Assembly (NCBI GenBank): GCA_019359235.1
Contig: JAHHHT010000006.1
Coordinates: forward strand, 186,001 to 250,000
Direction of reading: 5' to 3'
Origin: Oscillatoria princeps RMCB-10
Lineage (GTDB): Bacteria > Cyanobacteriota > Cyanobacteriia > Cyanobacteriales > Oscillatoriaceae
Length of the DNA stretch: 64,000 nt
Part shown: in pieces, positions 54,622 to 62,244 of the stretch
Position numbering within the stretch: position 1 is the first letter of the stretch
Layout of the letters: each line of letters starts with the position of its first letter
Position numbers and translations under genes: made by a program
The notes under the pieces: generated by a model
Databases searched by the model: none
What the model was told of the DNA's origin: nothing
The model's input: only the letters and a program-made list of their open reading frames with translations

Positions 54622-54702
54622 TTGCACTGGAGGCAAACTTGTGCTATCGTCGGTAATCAAGCAAAAAAAAGATGGTGAGGCCAAAAAAGTGGCCAAGCCA
54701 TC
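54622..54702 (+). promoter_or_regulatory. Promoter and structured leader of winged-helix gene 2
   Basis: TTGCAC (54622-54627), a 17-bp spacer and TATCGT (54645-54650, preceded by TGC) form a sigma-70-like promoter. The transcript then carries GGTAATCAAGCA, an A-run and a stem-loop GATGGTGAGGCC / GGCCAAGCCATC (54671-54702). The same elements in the same order precede gene 3. Confidence 0.75.
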
Positions 54703-54727
54703 CAAAGAAAAATTACTAATTAGCAAT

Positions 54728-55216
54728 ATGATAGCGGCAGTCACCTTTTTTCAGCAAGGTAGCGATCTTGTATATCCGGTGAGTCGGGATAAACTGCAGG
54801 AGTTGACCCTGAAGTTGGACAAGAACGCAGTCGTATTTTACCAGTACATCCAGACGCATGCCTCCACTGGCCATCGGGTCTTCCGGTTCAACCCACAAGA
54901 GGCGATCCAGGCTTTGCGGATCAGCCAGGATTCGCTGCGCAAAGCGATGATTGCTTTGCAGAACGTTTTTGGGGACAAGTTTGGGCCAATTAATGACTGG
55001 CAAATGGAGCTGCCAGAGGGGCCGTTATCCCCGGCACCAAGACCCTGGAGGGGCAAGCGAGCCAAACGGAAATCACCAACCTCCCTCACCCCACCGGCAC
55101 CGGCTGCCGAGCCGCCGCAGCCAGAGTTGGCCACCATGAGCGACGCGCCGGCACAACCGGAACCTGCAGCTGAAAACACCCCACCGGCACCTGCTGCCGA
55201 GCCATCCCCAAATTAG
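54728..55216 (+). CDS. Winged-helix protein 2 of the tandem cluster
   Basis: I start at ATG 54728 (162 residues) because the earlier in-frame GTG at 54641 lies inside the promoter shared with gene 3. Residues about 15-95 form a winged-helix-like domain (LTLKLDKNAVVFYQYIQTHA; EAIQALRISQDSLRKAMIAL). A basic linker and about one and a half copies of the 30-residue Pro/Glu repeat (EPPQPELATMSDAPAQPEPA) end the protein. It lacks the C-terminal domains of gene 3. Function unknown; DNA binding is inferred from the fold pattern only. Confidence 0.65.
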   Translation: MIAAVTFFQQGSDLVYPVSRDKLQELTLKLDKNAVVFYQYIQTHASTGHRVFRFNPQEAIQALRISQDSLRKAMIALQNVFGDKFGPINDWQMELPEGPLSPAPRPWRGKRAKRKSPTSLTPPAPAAEPPQPELATMSDAPAQPEPAAENTPPAPAAEPSPN

Positions 55217-55219
55217 GGG

Positions 55220-55301
55220 TTGCACTGGAAGTAGGCTTGTGGTATGATCGGTAATCAAGCAAAAAAAAAGATGGTGAGGCCAAACAATCGGGCCAGCCAT
55301 C
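55220..55301 (+). promoter_or_regulatory. Promoter and structured leader of winged-helix gene 3
   Basis: TTGCAC (55220-55225), 17 bp, and TATGAT (55243-55248) with an extended TGG make the best promoter match in the window. GGTAATCAAGCA, a 9-A run and the stem-loop GATGGTGAGGCC / GGGCCAGCCATC (55270-55301) follow. Confidence 0.78.
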
Positions 55302-55324
55302 AAACAAAAAAATAAGTGCTTATT

Positions 55325-56770
55325 ATGTTAGCAACAATCAAACCAATTCGGCAACCTGACGCTCCGATTAGTTTTTGCACTTGCGCTCTATATGAGGAAG
55401 TAAGTCACAAGGTGGACAGTGACGTCTTCAAGGTTTACTTCTACGTCAAGACCTGGATAGAGAATGGGGATGGCCTGCTGCGCCTCAAGGTGGAGGACTT
55501 GGTGGATCTTTTGGGGATTAGCGAGTGGAAAGTGCGCAAAGCGTTAAGGATCTTGAAAGAAGAATTTGGCTACGATGTAGAGCCGGTGAGAGAGTTGGAG
55601 ATAAAGTCACCAGATTACAAGACCTCACCGGCACCAACACCCAGTAGCGGCAAGCGGACAAAACCGAACTCTGTTACGGAAAACACCCCACCGGCACCCG
55701 CTGCCGAGCCGCCGCAGCCAGAGTTGGCCACCATGAGCGACGCGCCGGCACAACCGGAACCTGCAGCTGAAAACACCCCACCGGCACCCGCTGCCGAGCC
55801 GCCGCAGCCAGAGTTGGCCACCATGAGCGACGCGCCGGCACAACCGGAATCATTAACCGAAAACACCCCACCGGCACCCCCTGCCGAGCCGCCGCAGCCA
55901 GAGTTGGCCACCATGAGCGACGCGCCGGCACAACCGGAATCACCGGCTCAAAGCAGCCCACCGGCACCCGCCGCTGAGTCGCAGCAGCCAGAAATCTATA
56001 TATATAAGGAAAGCGAGTCGCCAGAACTGCCAGAGACAGCGGTACAGGCGCAGCAGGAAGTGGGGCTTTCCCCGGAAACCGCCAGCGTTGAGCAAGTTTT
56101 AGAAACCCAGAACCCTGAAGCAGGCATGTCCGCAACTCCTGAAGAGGAGCAGGCACAAACGACAGTTGAGTTGGAGGACGCACCGCACCCCGCAGAGGAA
56201 GAAGCCGCACCCAGTCCAATGGTGGGGACAGACAGTGGGCCTTCTGCCGGTGGATCTCAGACACCGGCGGAGCACAAACCCCAAGTCATGCAGGAATTGA
56301 GGGAGAAATTTTTGGCGGCTCCCACCCTGGCGGTGCTCAAGCAAATTAAAGCCGCTTACGGCGACGAGATTTCAAATGCCGTCTGGCACCAGTTAGCCCC
56401 AGAGGAAAAAGAAAAAATTCGGGCCATTGTCCAGCGGGATTCCCAAGAAGGGGCGCAGGCGGAAGAGCCAGCACCAGCACCGGCACCGGCACCGGACAAT
56501 CCTGCCGGTCCTCCGCCCAAACAGGCAGAAGAGCCAGCACCGGCACCGGCACCGGACAATCCTGCAGGTCAGCGGCTGAAACGGGGCATGCCGGTGCAGA
56601 TTTGGCGGCGTGGCTTCTGGGGGAGTGGCTATCAGTACGTCGGGCCCGGCCAGGCGCTGGCCAACAATGAGCGAACGGGGCAGTTAGAAATTGCCCATCT
56701 GGTTCAAGACTACTCGGGGGATCTGTTTGAAGTCGCCGAAAATAACATTAGGTTTGAGAACTCAGCCTAA
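55325..56770 (+). CDS. Winged-helix protein 3, full-length member with Pro/Glu repeats and C-terminal domain
   Basis: From ATG 55325 the product has 481 residues. A winged-helix-like domain at about 25-85 (VEDLVDLLGISEWKVRKALR) is followed by three and a half copies of a 30-residue unit (EPPQPELATMSDAPAQPE..). Then come an acidic linker, a helical segment (QELREKFLAAPTLAVLKQIK, NAVWHQLAPEEKEKIRAIVQ) and a second Pro/Ala repeat. A small beta-rich C-terminal domain resembles a KOW/SH3-like fold (GMPVQIWRRGFWGSGYQYVG...). It is the only complete member of the cluster. The repeats are nearly identical in DNA to those in genes 1 and 2. Function unknown. Confidence 0.75.
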   Translation: MLATIKPIRQPDAPISFCTCALYEEVSHKVDSDVFKVYFYVKTWIENGDGLLRLKVEDLVDLLGISEWKVRKALRILKEEFGYDVEPVRELEIKSPDYKTSPAPTPSSGKRTKPNSVTENTPPAPAAEPPQPELATMSDAPAQPEPAAENTPPAPAAEPPQPELATMSDAPAQPESLTENTPPAPPAEPPQPELATMSDAPAQPESPAQSSPPAPAAESQQPEIYIYKESESPELPETAVQAQQEVGLSPETASVEQVLETQNPEAGMSATPEEEQAQTTVELEDAPHPAEEEAAPSPMVGTDSGPSAGGSQTPAEHKPQVMQELREKFLAAPTLAVLKQIKAAYGDEISNAVWHQLAPEEKEKIRAIVQRDSQEGAQAEEPAPAPAPAPDNPAGPPPKQAEEPAPAPAPDNPAGQRLKRGMPVQIWRRGFWGSGYQYVGPGQALANNERTGQLEIAHLVQDYSGDLFEVAENNIRFENSA

Positions 56771-56846
56771 GGCGGTTGGGGTGTCCGCACACCGGCACCC
56801 GCAAGGAGGGCACCCACAAGAGGTGCCCCCTACAGGGTGGGGGCGG

Positions 56847-58304
56847 TTAATGGGAATTAGCCTCATTCCCTCCCTTCTGACAGACAACCCCAAAAATCCC
56901 CGACAGCAGCAACCACCCCAAAATATTCACCCGCGAATCAAACAGCGTCACGTCAAACAGGTGAAATAGCGTGCAGCCGGCAAAAGCAACTAAATAGCTG
57001 AAAAAAATCAATTTATCGGGATTGGAAACGGGGCCGGCCCCCTCCGCCGAACAAACAGCCGGCCAGTCCCGCAACAGCAGGACCCCTCGCGCGACAGCCC
57101 AGCCAACCAAACTGCAAAATAGGAGCATTCCCGGAATGCCGGTCTCACACGCCAGCATCACAAACAGATTGTGGGGGTGCGTTGGCCAGCTTAACGCCTG
57201 CCCCTGGTAGAGTGGGGCGAAATGCTGCTTGTAAAGTGGGGAAAAATTCCGCAACCCCCAACCCGTCCAAGGACGCAGGAGCACCATCTCCCAAGCAAAC
57301 TTCCACTGCGTTACCCGCAACGTGGGCACCGGCCTGTTTGGATACATCTGGTCAGTCAGCCGCGCCCAGAAATACGCCGGCACAATCCCCCGCAGCCAGT
57401 CCCTGACCGGCACCGGCCCAAACGCGGCCAAAAACACCCCACCAGCCGCCCCAGCCACCGCCGCCACCAGCGGCAGCCAGGCCAAATACAGCGCAAACGC
57501 AAGACTTGCCAAACCGGCAATTGCCCAAGCACTCCGCGAATTCGTCAAAATCAGCGCCGCCGCATTCCCGAGCACCGCCAGGCTCAAAAACCCCAACCGC
57601 CGCCACACTTGCTTTTCATATTCCGTCGCTTCCGTCTCCACAACCCTGACGATGCGCGGGTCATTTTCATCGCGGACTTTTTGCCGGCGCTCAGACGCGA
57701 GATGGCGCAACTCCTGAACAGCGTCAACCCACAGCCCCAACCCCAGACTGAAAACAATCACCTGATAGTTCGCCAAAACATTCGCATGGGCAAACACAGA
57801 AGCCATCCGCCCGGGAGGGGTGCCTGCCGGTTCCAAAGGCCAATCGACCAGAGCCCACAGGACTCGCACCGGCCCACTCCAGCCCCAAAACATCTGCCCG
57901 AAGCCGACGATCGCCACCGGCACCGAACCCGCCAGCAAAATCCACGCTATCCGCCGCAACTGAGCCGGTGTTTGAATCAGAGTGCTTAAAGCCGCAAAAA
58001 ACGCGAAAAACGGCAAGAAATTAAACAGCCCCAGCAAAGCCGACCGCTGGTCAGCAGCCAAGCCGGCGGTTATCGCCAGCCAGCCGGTGAGAGCAGCAAA
58101 GCCCCAATTGAGCGGACGCCGGACAATCACGCCAAACTTCTGCCGCCAAATGAGCAGCATTGCCAGACCCAGACCCGAACTTCCCAGCAGCGGGCTCAAA
58201 GGCAAAAGCAGCAGCGACAGACCGGCGCAGCTCCAGGCAACCTGCAGGCGCGGTTCAGGATGCCGTGAACTCAGAAAACTTAAAGGTTTGGTATTATATC
58301 TCAA
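56847..58304 (-). CDS. O-antigen ligase/IctB-like membrane protein
   Basis: The 485-residue protein has about ten membrane helices and the Wzy_C pattern: GTPPGRMASVFAHANVLANY, a long loop with ARLTDQMYPN and TLRVTQWKFAWEMVLLRPWT, then GWGLRNFSPLY and THPHNLFVMLACETGIPGML. Members ligate or polymerise glycans; the cyanobacterial branch includes IctB, once proposed as a bicarbonate transporter. No sugar-nucleotide gene is adjacent. An insert of charged residues (SERRQKVRDENDPRIVRVVE) occurs between helices. Its 3' end is close to the convergent winged-helix gene 3. Confidence 0.82.
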   Translation of the reverse strand: MRYNTKPLSFLSSRHPEPRLQVAWSCAGLSLLLLPLSPLLGSSGLGLAMLLIWRQKFGVIVRRPLNWGFAALTGWLAITAGLAADQRSALLGLFNFLPFFAFFAALSTLIQTPAQLRRIAWILLAGSVPVAIVGFGQMFWGWSGPVRVLWALVDWPLEPAGTPPGRMASVFAHANVLANYQVIVFSLGLGLWVDAVQELRHLASERRQKVRDENDPRIVRVVETEATEYEKQVWRRLGFLSLAVLGNAAALILTNSRSAWAIAGLASLAFALYLAWLPLVAAVAGAAGGVFLAAFGPVPVRDWLRGIVPAYFWARLTDQMYPNRPVPTLRVTQWKFAWEMVLLRPWTGWGLRNFSPLYKQHFAPLYQGQALSWPTHPHNLFVMLACETGIPGMLLFCSLVGWAVARGVLLLRDWPAVCSAEGAGPVSNPDKLIFFSYLVAFAGCTLFHLFDVTLFDSRVNILGWLLLSGIFGVVCQKGGNEANSH

Positions 58305-58317
58305 AGCTGATTAATTG

Positions 58318-59160
58318 TCAAGCAAGCTGCCAGCACTCAGCGCGGGTGAGGCGAATTTGAGCCAAGGTAAAGATAGTGGGGATGATGCGGGCGTAGTTGG
58401 TGGAAATGGCACGCCAGCCCAAGTCAGCCAAAAACGCGGCCCACAGCAACGGCCCCATAAAGGCAAAAACAGTGCGGACTGCGCCGTAGCGGGCGGCACT
58501 GACCGCCATGCCTTGCCGGGCGGCTTGCAGGGCGACGTAGCTTTCAAACCCCGCCGCAGCCGCTGCCCCGCCCTCAAGCAGGGTGGCCTTGGCCATTTGA
58601 TAGGTGGCGAAGTGAATGGCAAACTGGCGGGCAATCTGTTGCAGCACCAGCGGCTGGATCACAGAACTGACAGCCAAAGCGCTGCCGCCTTTGAACAGCA
58701 AGCCCAACGGATCTTTTTGGGCCAGCAGCGGCAGCGGTTGGGAGAGGTTGGATTGCGCCAGCGCGCAGCGCACTCGCTGCGTCAAAGCTTCCTGTTCGCT
58801 TGCGGGCAATTTTTTCCAAGCTTTGCCCATCAAGAAGAGAAACACCTCAGCCTCTAAATCAGTGGTGGAAAGCTTGTTGGAGTAGGAGATTTTCAGGTAG
58901 CGGCACACCTGAATCAGGGCTTGCCGGTAGGTGACTTTATCGGTGCTGCCCCGCAAAACCGTCACGCCATCGGCGGCGAGATAGCGAAAGCGCTGTTCGA
59001 GAGTGTCCAGCCAGGGAAGCCGGTCTCGGCTTTTAACATCGATCGGATCGGGGGTTTGAATGTAGTCGAGGGGGTTGAACCGGCGGCAGAACAGAATGTC
59101 CGTCAGCTGCTGCAATTCTTCGTCGGTTGCCAGTTCCAGTGCTGCTCTTAGCTCGTCCAA
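58318..59160 (-). CDS. YaaW-like protein (DUF3944-type N-terminus)
   Basis: I choose TTG 59160 as start because GGGAGG lies 10 nt upstream and the family opens with (L/M)DELRAALELATDEELQQL. The product (280 residues) continues FNPLDYIQTPDPIDVKSRDR and TYRQALIQVCRYLKISYSNK, with a C-terminal part of two or three hydrophobic helices rich in Ala (LEGGAAAAAGFESYVALQAA). This matches proteins annotated YaaW in cyanobacteria; their function is not established. The longer ORF to 59280 adds residues without similarity. Confidence 0.8.
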   Translation of the reverse strand: MDELRAALELATDEELQQLTDILFCRRFNPLDYIQTPDPIDVKSRDRLPWLDTLEQRFRYLAADGVTVLRGSTDKVTYRQALIQVCRYLKISYSNKLSTTDLEAEVFLFLMGKAWKKLPASEQEALTQRVRCALAQSNLSQPLPLLAQKDPLGLLFKGGSALAVSSVIQPLVLQQIARQFAIHFATYQMAKATLLEGGAAAAAGFESYVALQAARQGMAVSAARYGAVRTVFAFMGPLLWAAFLADLGWRAISTNYARIIPTIFTLAQIRLTRAECWQLA

Positions 59161-59482
59161 TGTCCGCTTCCTCCCTGGATTGTCCTGCGGAGAGGCGCAA
59201 GCTTTCCGCAGATTCTCGGTCTGACTTATTGTACTATTGTGGCTCAGCCGCCAGCAGAAGGGTGAGGGGGGCGGGGCCACCCAAGGGCGCTTGTGCCCGA
59301 GAGCGCTTGCGTTTCAATCCGGTTTCCTTTGATTCGCTGGCCAAAAATCTTCTCCTCCTACCCCCTGCTGAAATCATTGTCGCATTCATTTGGGCAACGC
59401 TCCCACAACCGGGATGCTCCCAGAGCGCTTGCTACTGAGATAGGGGCGTGTTACTTTTAATCTTCTTTACTTTCTGACCCTA
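59161..59482. other. Divergent intergenic region
   Basis: About 320 bp between the YaaW-like and oxidoreductase genes. No gene or clear repeat is visible; promoters are not assignable. Confidence 0.35.
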
Positions 59483-60604
59483 ATGGCTGCAAGCGACGAT
59501 ATATTGGATGTTGCCGTGATTGGTGCCGGCATAGCTGGGCTGACTTGCGCTCAGCTGCTGCGCATGGCGGGTTATTCGGTGGCGGTTGTGGAAAAGTCTC
59601 GCGGGCTGGGCGGACGTGTTGCCACGCGCCGGTTGCAGGGAACTTGTGCGGATCACGGGGCGCGATACCTGCAACCCACAGGTTTGCTGTTGCGGCGTTT
59701 GGTTCAGGTTTTGTGCGACCGCAAGATTATTGAGCCTTGGACTGACACCATTTACGAAGTGGGGTCTGACCTTCACCCGCACATGCTGGCTGCGGGGAAC
59801 TGGTGTACCTATTACACCGCACCGGCAGGGATGAGTGCGATTGGCAAGTTTCTGGGCACCGACTTGGATATCTGGCTGAACCGGCGCGTCGCCTCCATCG
59901 CCCCAACCGGCAGCCAGACGTGGCATCTCACCGCAGAAGCTACCGATTCTGCTGCTGACCCCCCCAAAGACTTGACGGCCAAAGCTGTCGTGGTGGCCAT
60001 ACCGGCACCCCAAGCGTTAACGCTTCTGGAGCCAAATCAGGGTGCTGTTCCCCTTGACTTCTTGAACAAATTGCGGTCTGTGGAGTTCGATCCTTGCATC
60101 AGCGTCATGGCTGGCTACCCTGCAGACCGGCAGCGCGATTTAGCTAGGCGAGACACGGCATGGCGTGCGGTTGCCTTTCCCTCGGACGAGAGGCTGGCGT
60201 GGGTTGGCTGGGACAGCAGCAAGCGACCGGCGTCTGAGGTGCCGGTGTTTGTGCTGCAAAGCACTCCTGCGTTCGCACAAGGTTATTTAGACGCGGAAGA
60301 CTTCCAGCCGGCTGGCGAGCAGCTGCTAGCGCGTGCGGCCAAGTATCTGCTGCCTTGGCTGGACAGCCCGGATTGGGTGCAGGTGCACCGCTGGCGGTAT
60401 GCTTTTGCTCGCCGCCCTTTGCCAGAGGCGTGTTTGAGTGCTCAGGTGCCGGTGCCGGTGGTTTGCTGTGGCGATTGGTGCGGGGGAAACCTGGTGGAAG
60501 GTGCTTTGGCGTCTGGGATAGCCGCAGCGGGCTGGGTGAATGGCCGGTTGCAAGGGTTGACTCTGCCTGGTGTTGGGTTTTGGGATGCGATTGGCAGGGA
60601 GTAA
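59483..60604 (+). CDS. Renalase-like NAD(P)/FAD-dependent amine oxidoreductase
   Basis: The 373-residue protein has the dinucleotide-binding start VAVIGAGIAGLTCAQLLR followed by VVEKSRGLGGRVATRR and ADHGARYL. It has a middle region with APAGMSAIGKFLG and a C-terminal FAD motif CCGDWCGGNLVEGALASG. This is the architecture of small FAD oxidoreductases related to renalase and common in cyanobacteria. The substrate is unknown; amines or NAD(P)H isomers are known for relatives. It is a single gene, followed by a fragment of the long dispersed repeat. Confidence 0.85.
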   Translation: MAASDDILDVAVIGAGIAGLTCAQLLRMAGYSVAVVEKSRGLGGRVATRRLQGTCADHGARYLQPTGLLLRRLVQVLCDRKIIEPWTDTIYEVGSDLHPHMLAAGNWCTYYTAPAGMSAIGKFLGTDLDIWLNRRVASIAPTGSQTWHLTAEATDSAADPPKDLTAKAVVVAIPAPQALTLLEPNQGAVPLDFLNKLRSVEFDPCISVMAGYPADRQRDLARRDTAWRAVAFPSDERLAWVGWDSSKRPASEVPVFVLQSTPAFAQGYLDAEDFQPAGEQLLARAAKYLLPWLDSPDWVQVHRWRYAFARRPLPEACLSAQVPVPVVCCGDWCGGNLVEGALASGIAAAGWVNGRLQGLTLPGVGFWDAIGRE

Positions 60605-60650
60605 TTAACCGCCAAGACGCCAAGGACGCCAAGGAAGAAGAAAGGAGGTT
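60603..60650. repeat. Fragment of the long dispersed repeat
   Basis: TTAACCGCCAAGACGCCAAGG, then ACGCCAAGGAAGAAGAAAGG. It corresponds to the GGCGGTTA end and the CTTGGCGT part of the repeat at 10284-10446, in inverted orientation. Confidence 0.6.
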
Positions 60651-60770
60651 GGGTGCGAAACTGAGGGGCTGGGCGGGTTTATATGCCATATTGTTGGGAG
60701 AAACGGCTTGCTCTGCGAGCCCGCCCCTGCAAATCTCTGGGGCGCTCCATTCAGGGAACGCACCCTGCTG

Positions 60771-61163
60771 CTACTCTTCGTCTTTGTGGCTTTGCTCACC
60801 GCCCTTGCGGCCAATCTCAGCCATGTGTTCGCGGTCTTGGCTGACGGTTTCTCCGCCCTTGCGGCCAATTTCAGCCATGTGTTCGCGGTCTTGGCTGACG
60901 GTTTCCCCGCCCTTGCGGCCAATTTCAGCCATGTGTTCGCGGTCTTGGCTGACGGTTTCCCCGCCCTTGCGGCCAATTTCAGCCATGTGTTCGCGGTCTT
61001 GGCTGACGGTTTCGCCACCCTTGCGACCGGCAACTCTTGCTTCCTCTGGTGTGAATTCGTGGGCGGTTCCTTTCTCATGGGCGGCGTGACCGCCTTTGCT
61101 GGCTATCTCGCGCTGTTTATCGTCGTCCATAGACGCAAATCCGCGATTGCTCTTGTTTGCCAT
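60771..61163 (-). CDS. KGG-repeat stress protein
   Basis: The 130-residue hydrophilic protein starts MANKSNRGFASMDDDKQREI, with an ASKGGHAAH motif, then HEFTPEEARVAGRKGG. Four near-perfect 18-residue units GRKGGETVSQDREHMAEI follow before the end (EQSHKDEE). The (A/G)xKGG pattern is the stress-induced KGG motif (YciG/ConS type). The 54-bp DNA units are almost identical, so copy number probably changes readily. Family members are small, disordered, stress- or conidiation-induced proteins; no biochemical activity is established. Confidence 0.9.
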   Translation of the reverse strand: MANKSNRGFASMDDDKQREIASKGGHAAHEKGTAHEFTPEEARVAGRKGGETVSQDREHMAEIGRKGGETVSQDREHMAEIGRKGGETVSQDREHMAEIGRKGGETVSQDREHMAEIGRKGGEQSHKDEE

Positions 61164-61932
61164 AACTTTACTCCTAATGTTTCAAGCATTTGAACTTCTG
61201 CAAGCTATCCTAAAAACCTTGGAGGGGCGAGTTCATCTCGCTGGGGGAGCATCTCTTTTTGTTACCTTATATACCGCTAGAGGTATATTATCCACTATTT
61301 CTAACTTTCAGGTCATTAAGTATTGCGCCTGTCACTTCCTGCCGGGTTTGATTTTTGCCAGCCCGGATTTTAGATTTAATAACTAGAGAACAACTGCTTT
61401 TCACGCACCCGACGACGACGAGAGGATACTATCTCTCTCAATTTTTATCTAAGGAAATTACCGGCACTAAATCCTTACATAAAAGGCCATAATACAGCGT
61501 GAGGGGCGGGTTTGGAGAATTATGGCAAAGATAGAAGATTGGGGAACAGGCAAACAATATCGCGTTTTGCGCCTGTGGCTTTTACTGTTTACTTTTGCCT
61601 GAGAAGGTGTGGCGGGGCGAGATTCGCGCCCCGCACTCTCCTGCTTGGAAGGCAATCGCCCGCAATTCTTCTGTGAATCCAGGATGATTGGCAATCTGAG
61701 CGATTGAGCTACCCGCCACAAGCTTGTTCAACCCGATTTGGTTAGGTTGTTTAATTATACCAGGTTTGGCGATAAACGTCAAGACTGCCGGTGCAAAGCT
61801 TTGGGCGTTGCCGGCAGCTGACACTGCCATGCGCTCGCCCGACAGCACAGTGCTTGCTGGTGCGTCAAAAGCTGCAAGGAAGTCTGTCTCTGACGCGCGT
61901 GCGTCAGGGGAAGGGCCAATATCTGGCACCGC
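61164..61932. other. Intergenic region, possible hypothetical ORF
   Basis: A minus-strand ORF at 61582-61929 (115 codons) begins just after the stop of the 59-codon gene, but no part of it resembles a known family and its composition is irregular. I do not call it a gene. An AT-rich stretch lies around 61260-61320. No repeat of note is seen. Confidence 0.3.
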
Positions 61933-62112
61933 TCAGACGTTGATGTCCTCGGCGCTCATGCTATCTTTTTCTTCTCTGGTGTCTTCCTGGCGATTGTCGC
62001 GCCAGAAGCGTCTTTTACCAAAACTGCCTGGAGCTGTTCTTTTGCGAAACCGGCGAGCGTAAGCTAGGTTGCGGAGAGCTTTTTCTTTTTTAGGGTTGCG
62101 GCGTTTAGCCAT
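61933..62112 (-). CDS. Small basic conserved protein (59 aa)
   Basis: Reading the minus strand from ATG 62112 gives 59 codons: MAKRRNPKKEKALRNLAYAR, RFRKRTAPGSFGKRRFWRDN, then an acidic tail RQEDTREEKDSMSAEDINV. The basic first two-thirds closely match a family of short cyanobacterial proteins starting MAKRRNxKKEKAxRNxAYAR, known to me only as conserved and uncharacterised. The RNA- or ribosome-like composition suggests nucleic-acid binding, which is inference. It lies 132 bp downstream of the CCA-adding enzyme gene on the same strand. Confidence 0.78.
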   Translation of the reverse strand: MAKRRNPKKEKALRNLAYARRFRKRTAPGSFGKRRFWRDNRQEDTREEKDSMSAEDINV

Positions 62113-62244
62113 GATGGCCTCATAACGACAGTAGGGCGCGAGTAACTTTCGTCACCCGCAACGAGCGAGCGCCCAAACGCTGCTGCAAACAGCAGCCCGG
62201 GCAGTCGAACGAAATGTTTATCTTAGCACGCAAGGGAATAAGTT

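Larger units (their letters stand above)
54358..55945 (+). repeat. 90-bp coding repeat family spread over three adjacent genes
   Basis: A 90-bp unit encoding A-P-A-A-E-P-P-Q-P-E-L-A-T-M-S-D-A-P-A-Q-P-E... occurs about twice in 54358-54570, once in 55095-55190 and three times in 55690-55945. Cores such as GAGCCGCCGCAGCCAGAGTT and ACCATGAGCGACGCGCCGGC are unchanged at the DNA level in all copies, showing recent homogenisation. Confidence 0.9.

Noticed and set aside
57222-57989. Plus-strand ORF of 255 codons opposite the O-antigen-ligase-like gene
   Set aside because: Pro/Arg/His-rich composition typical of an antisense frame; the minus strand has a clear membrane protein.
61582-61929. 115-codon minus-strand ORF just after the 59-aa gene
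   Set aside because: Irregular composition, no recognisable motif and no ribosome binding site; kept only as a remark.
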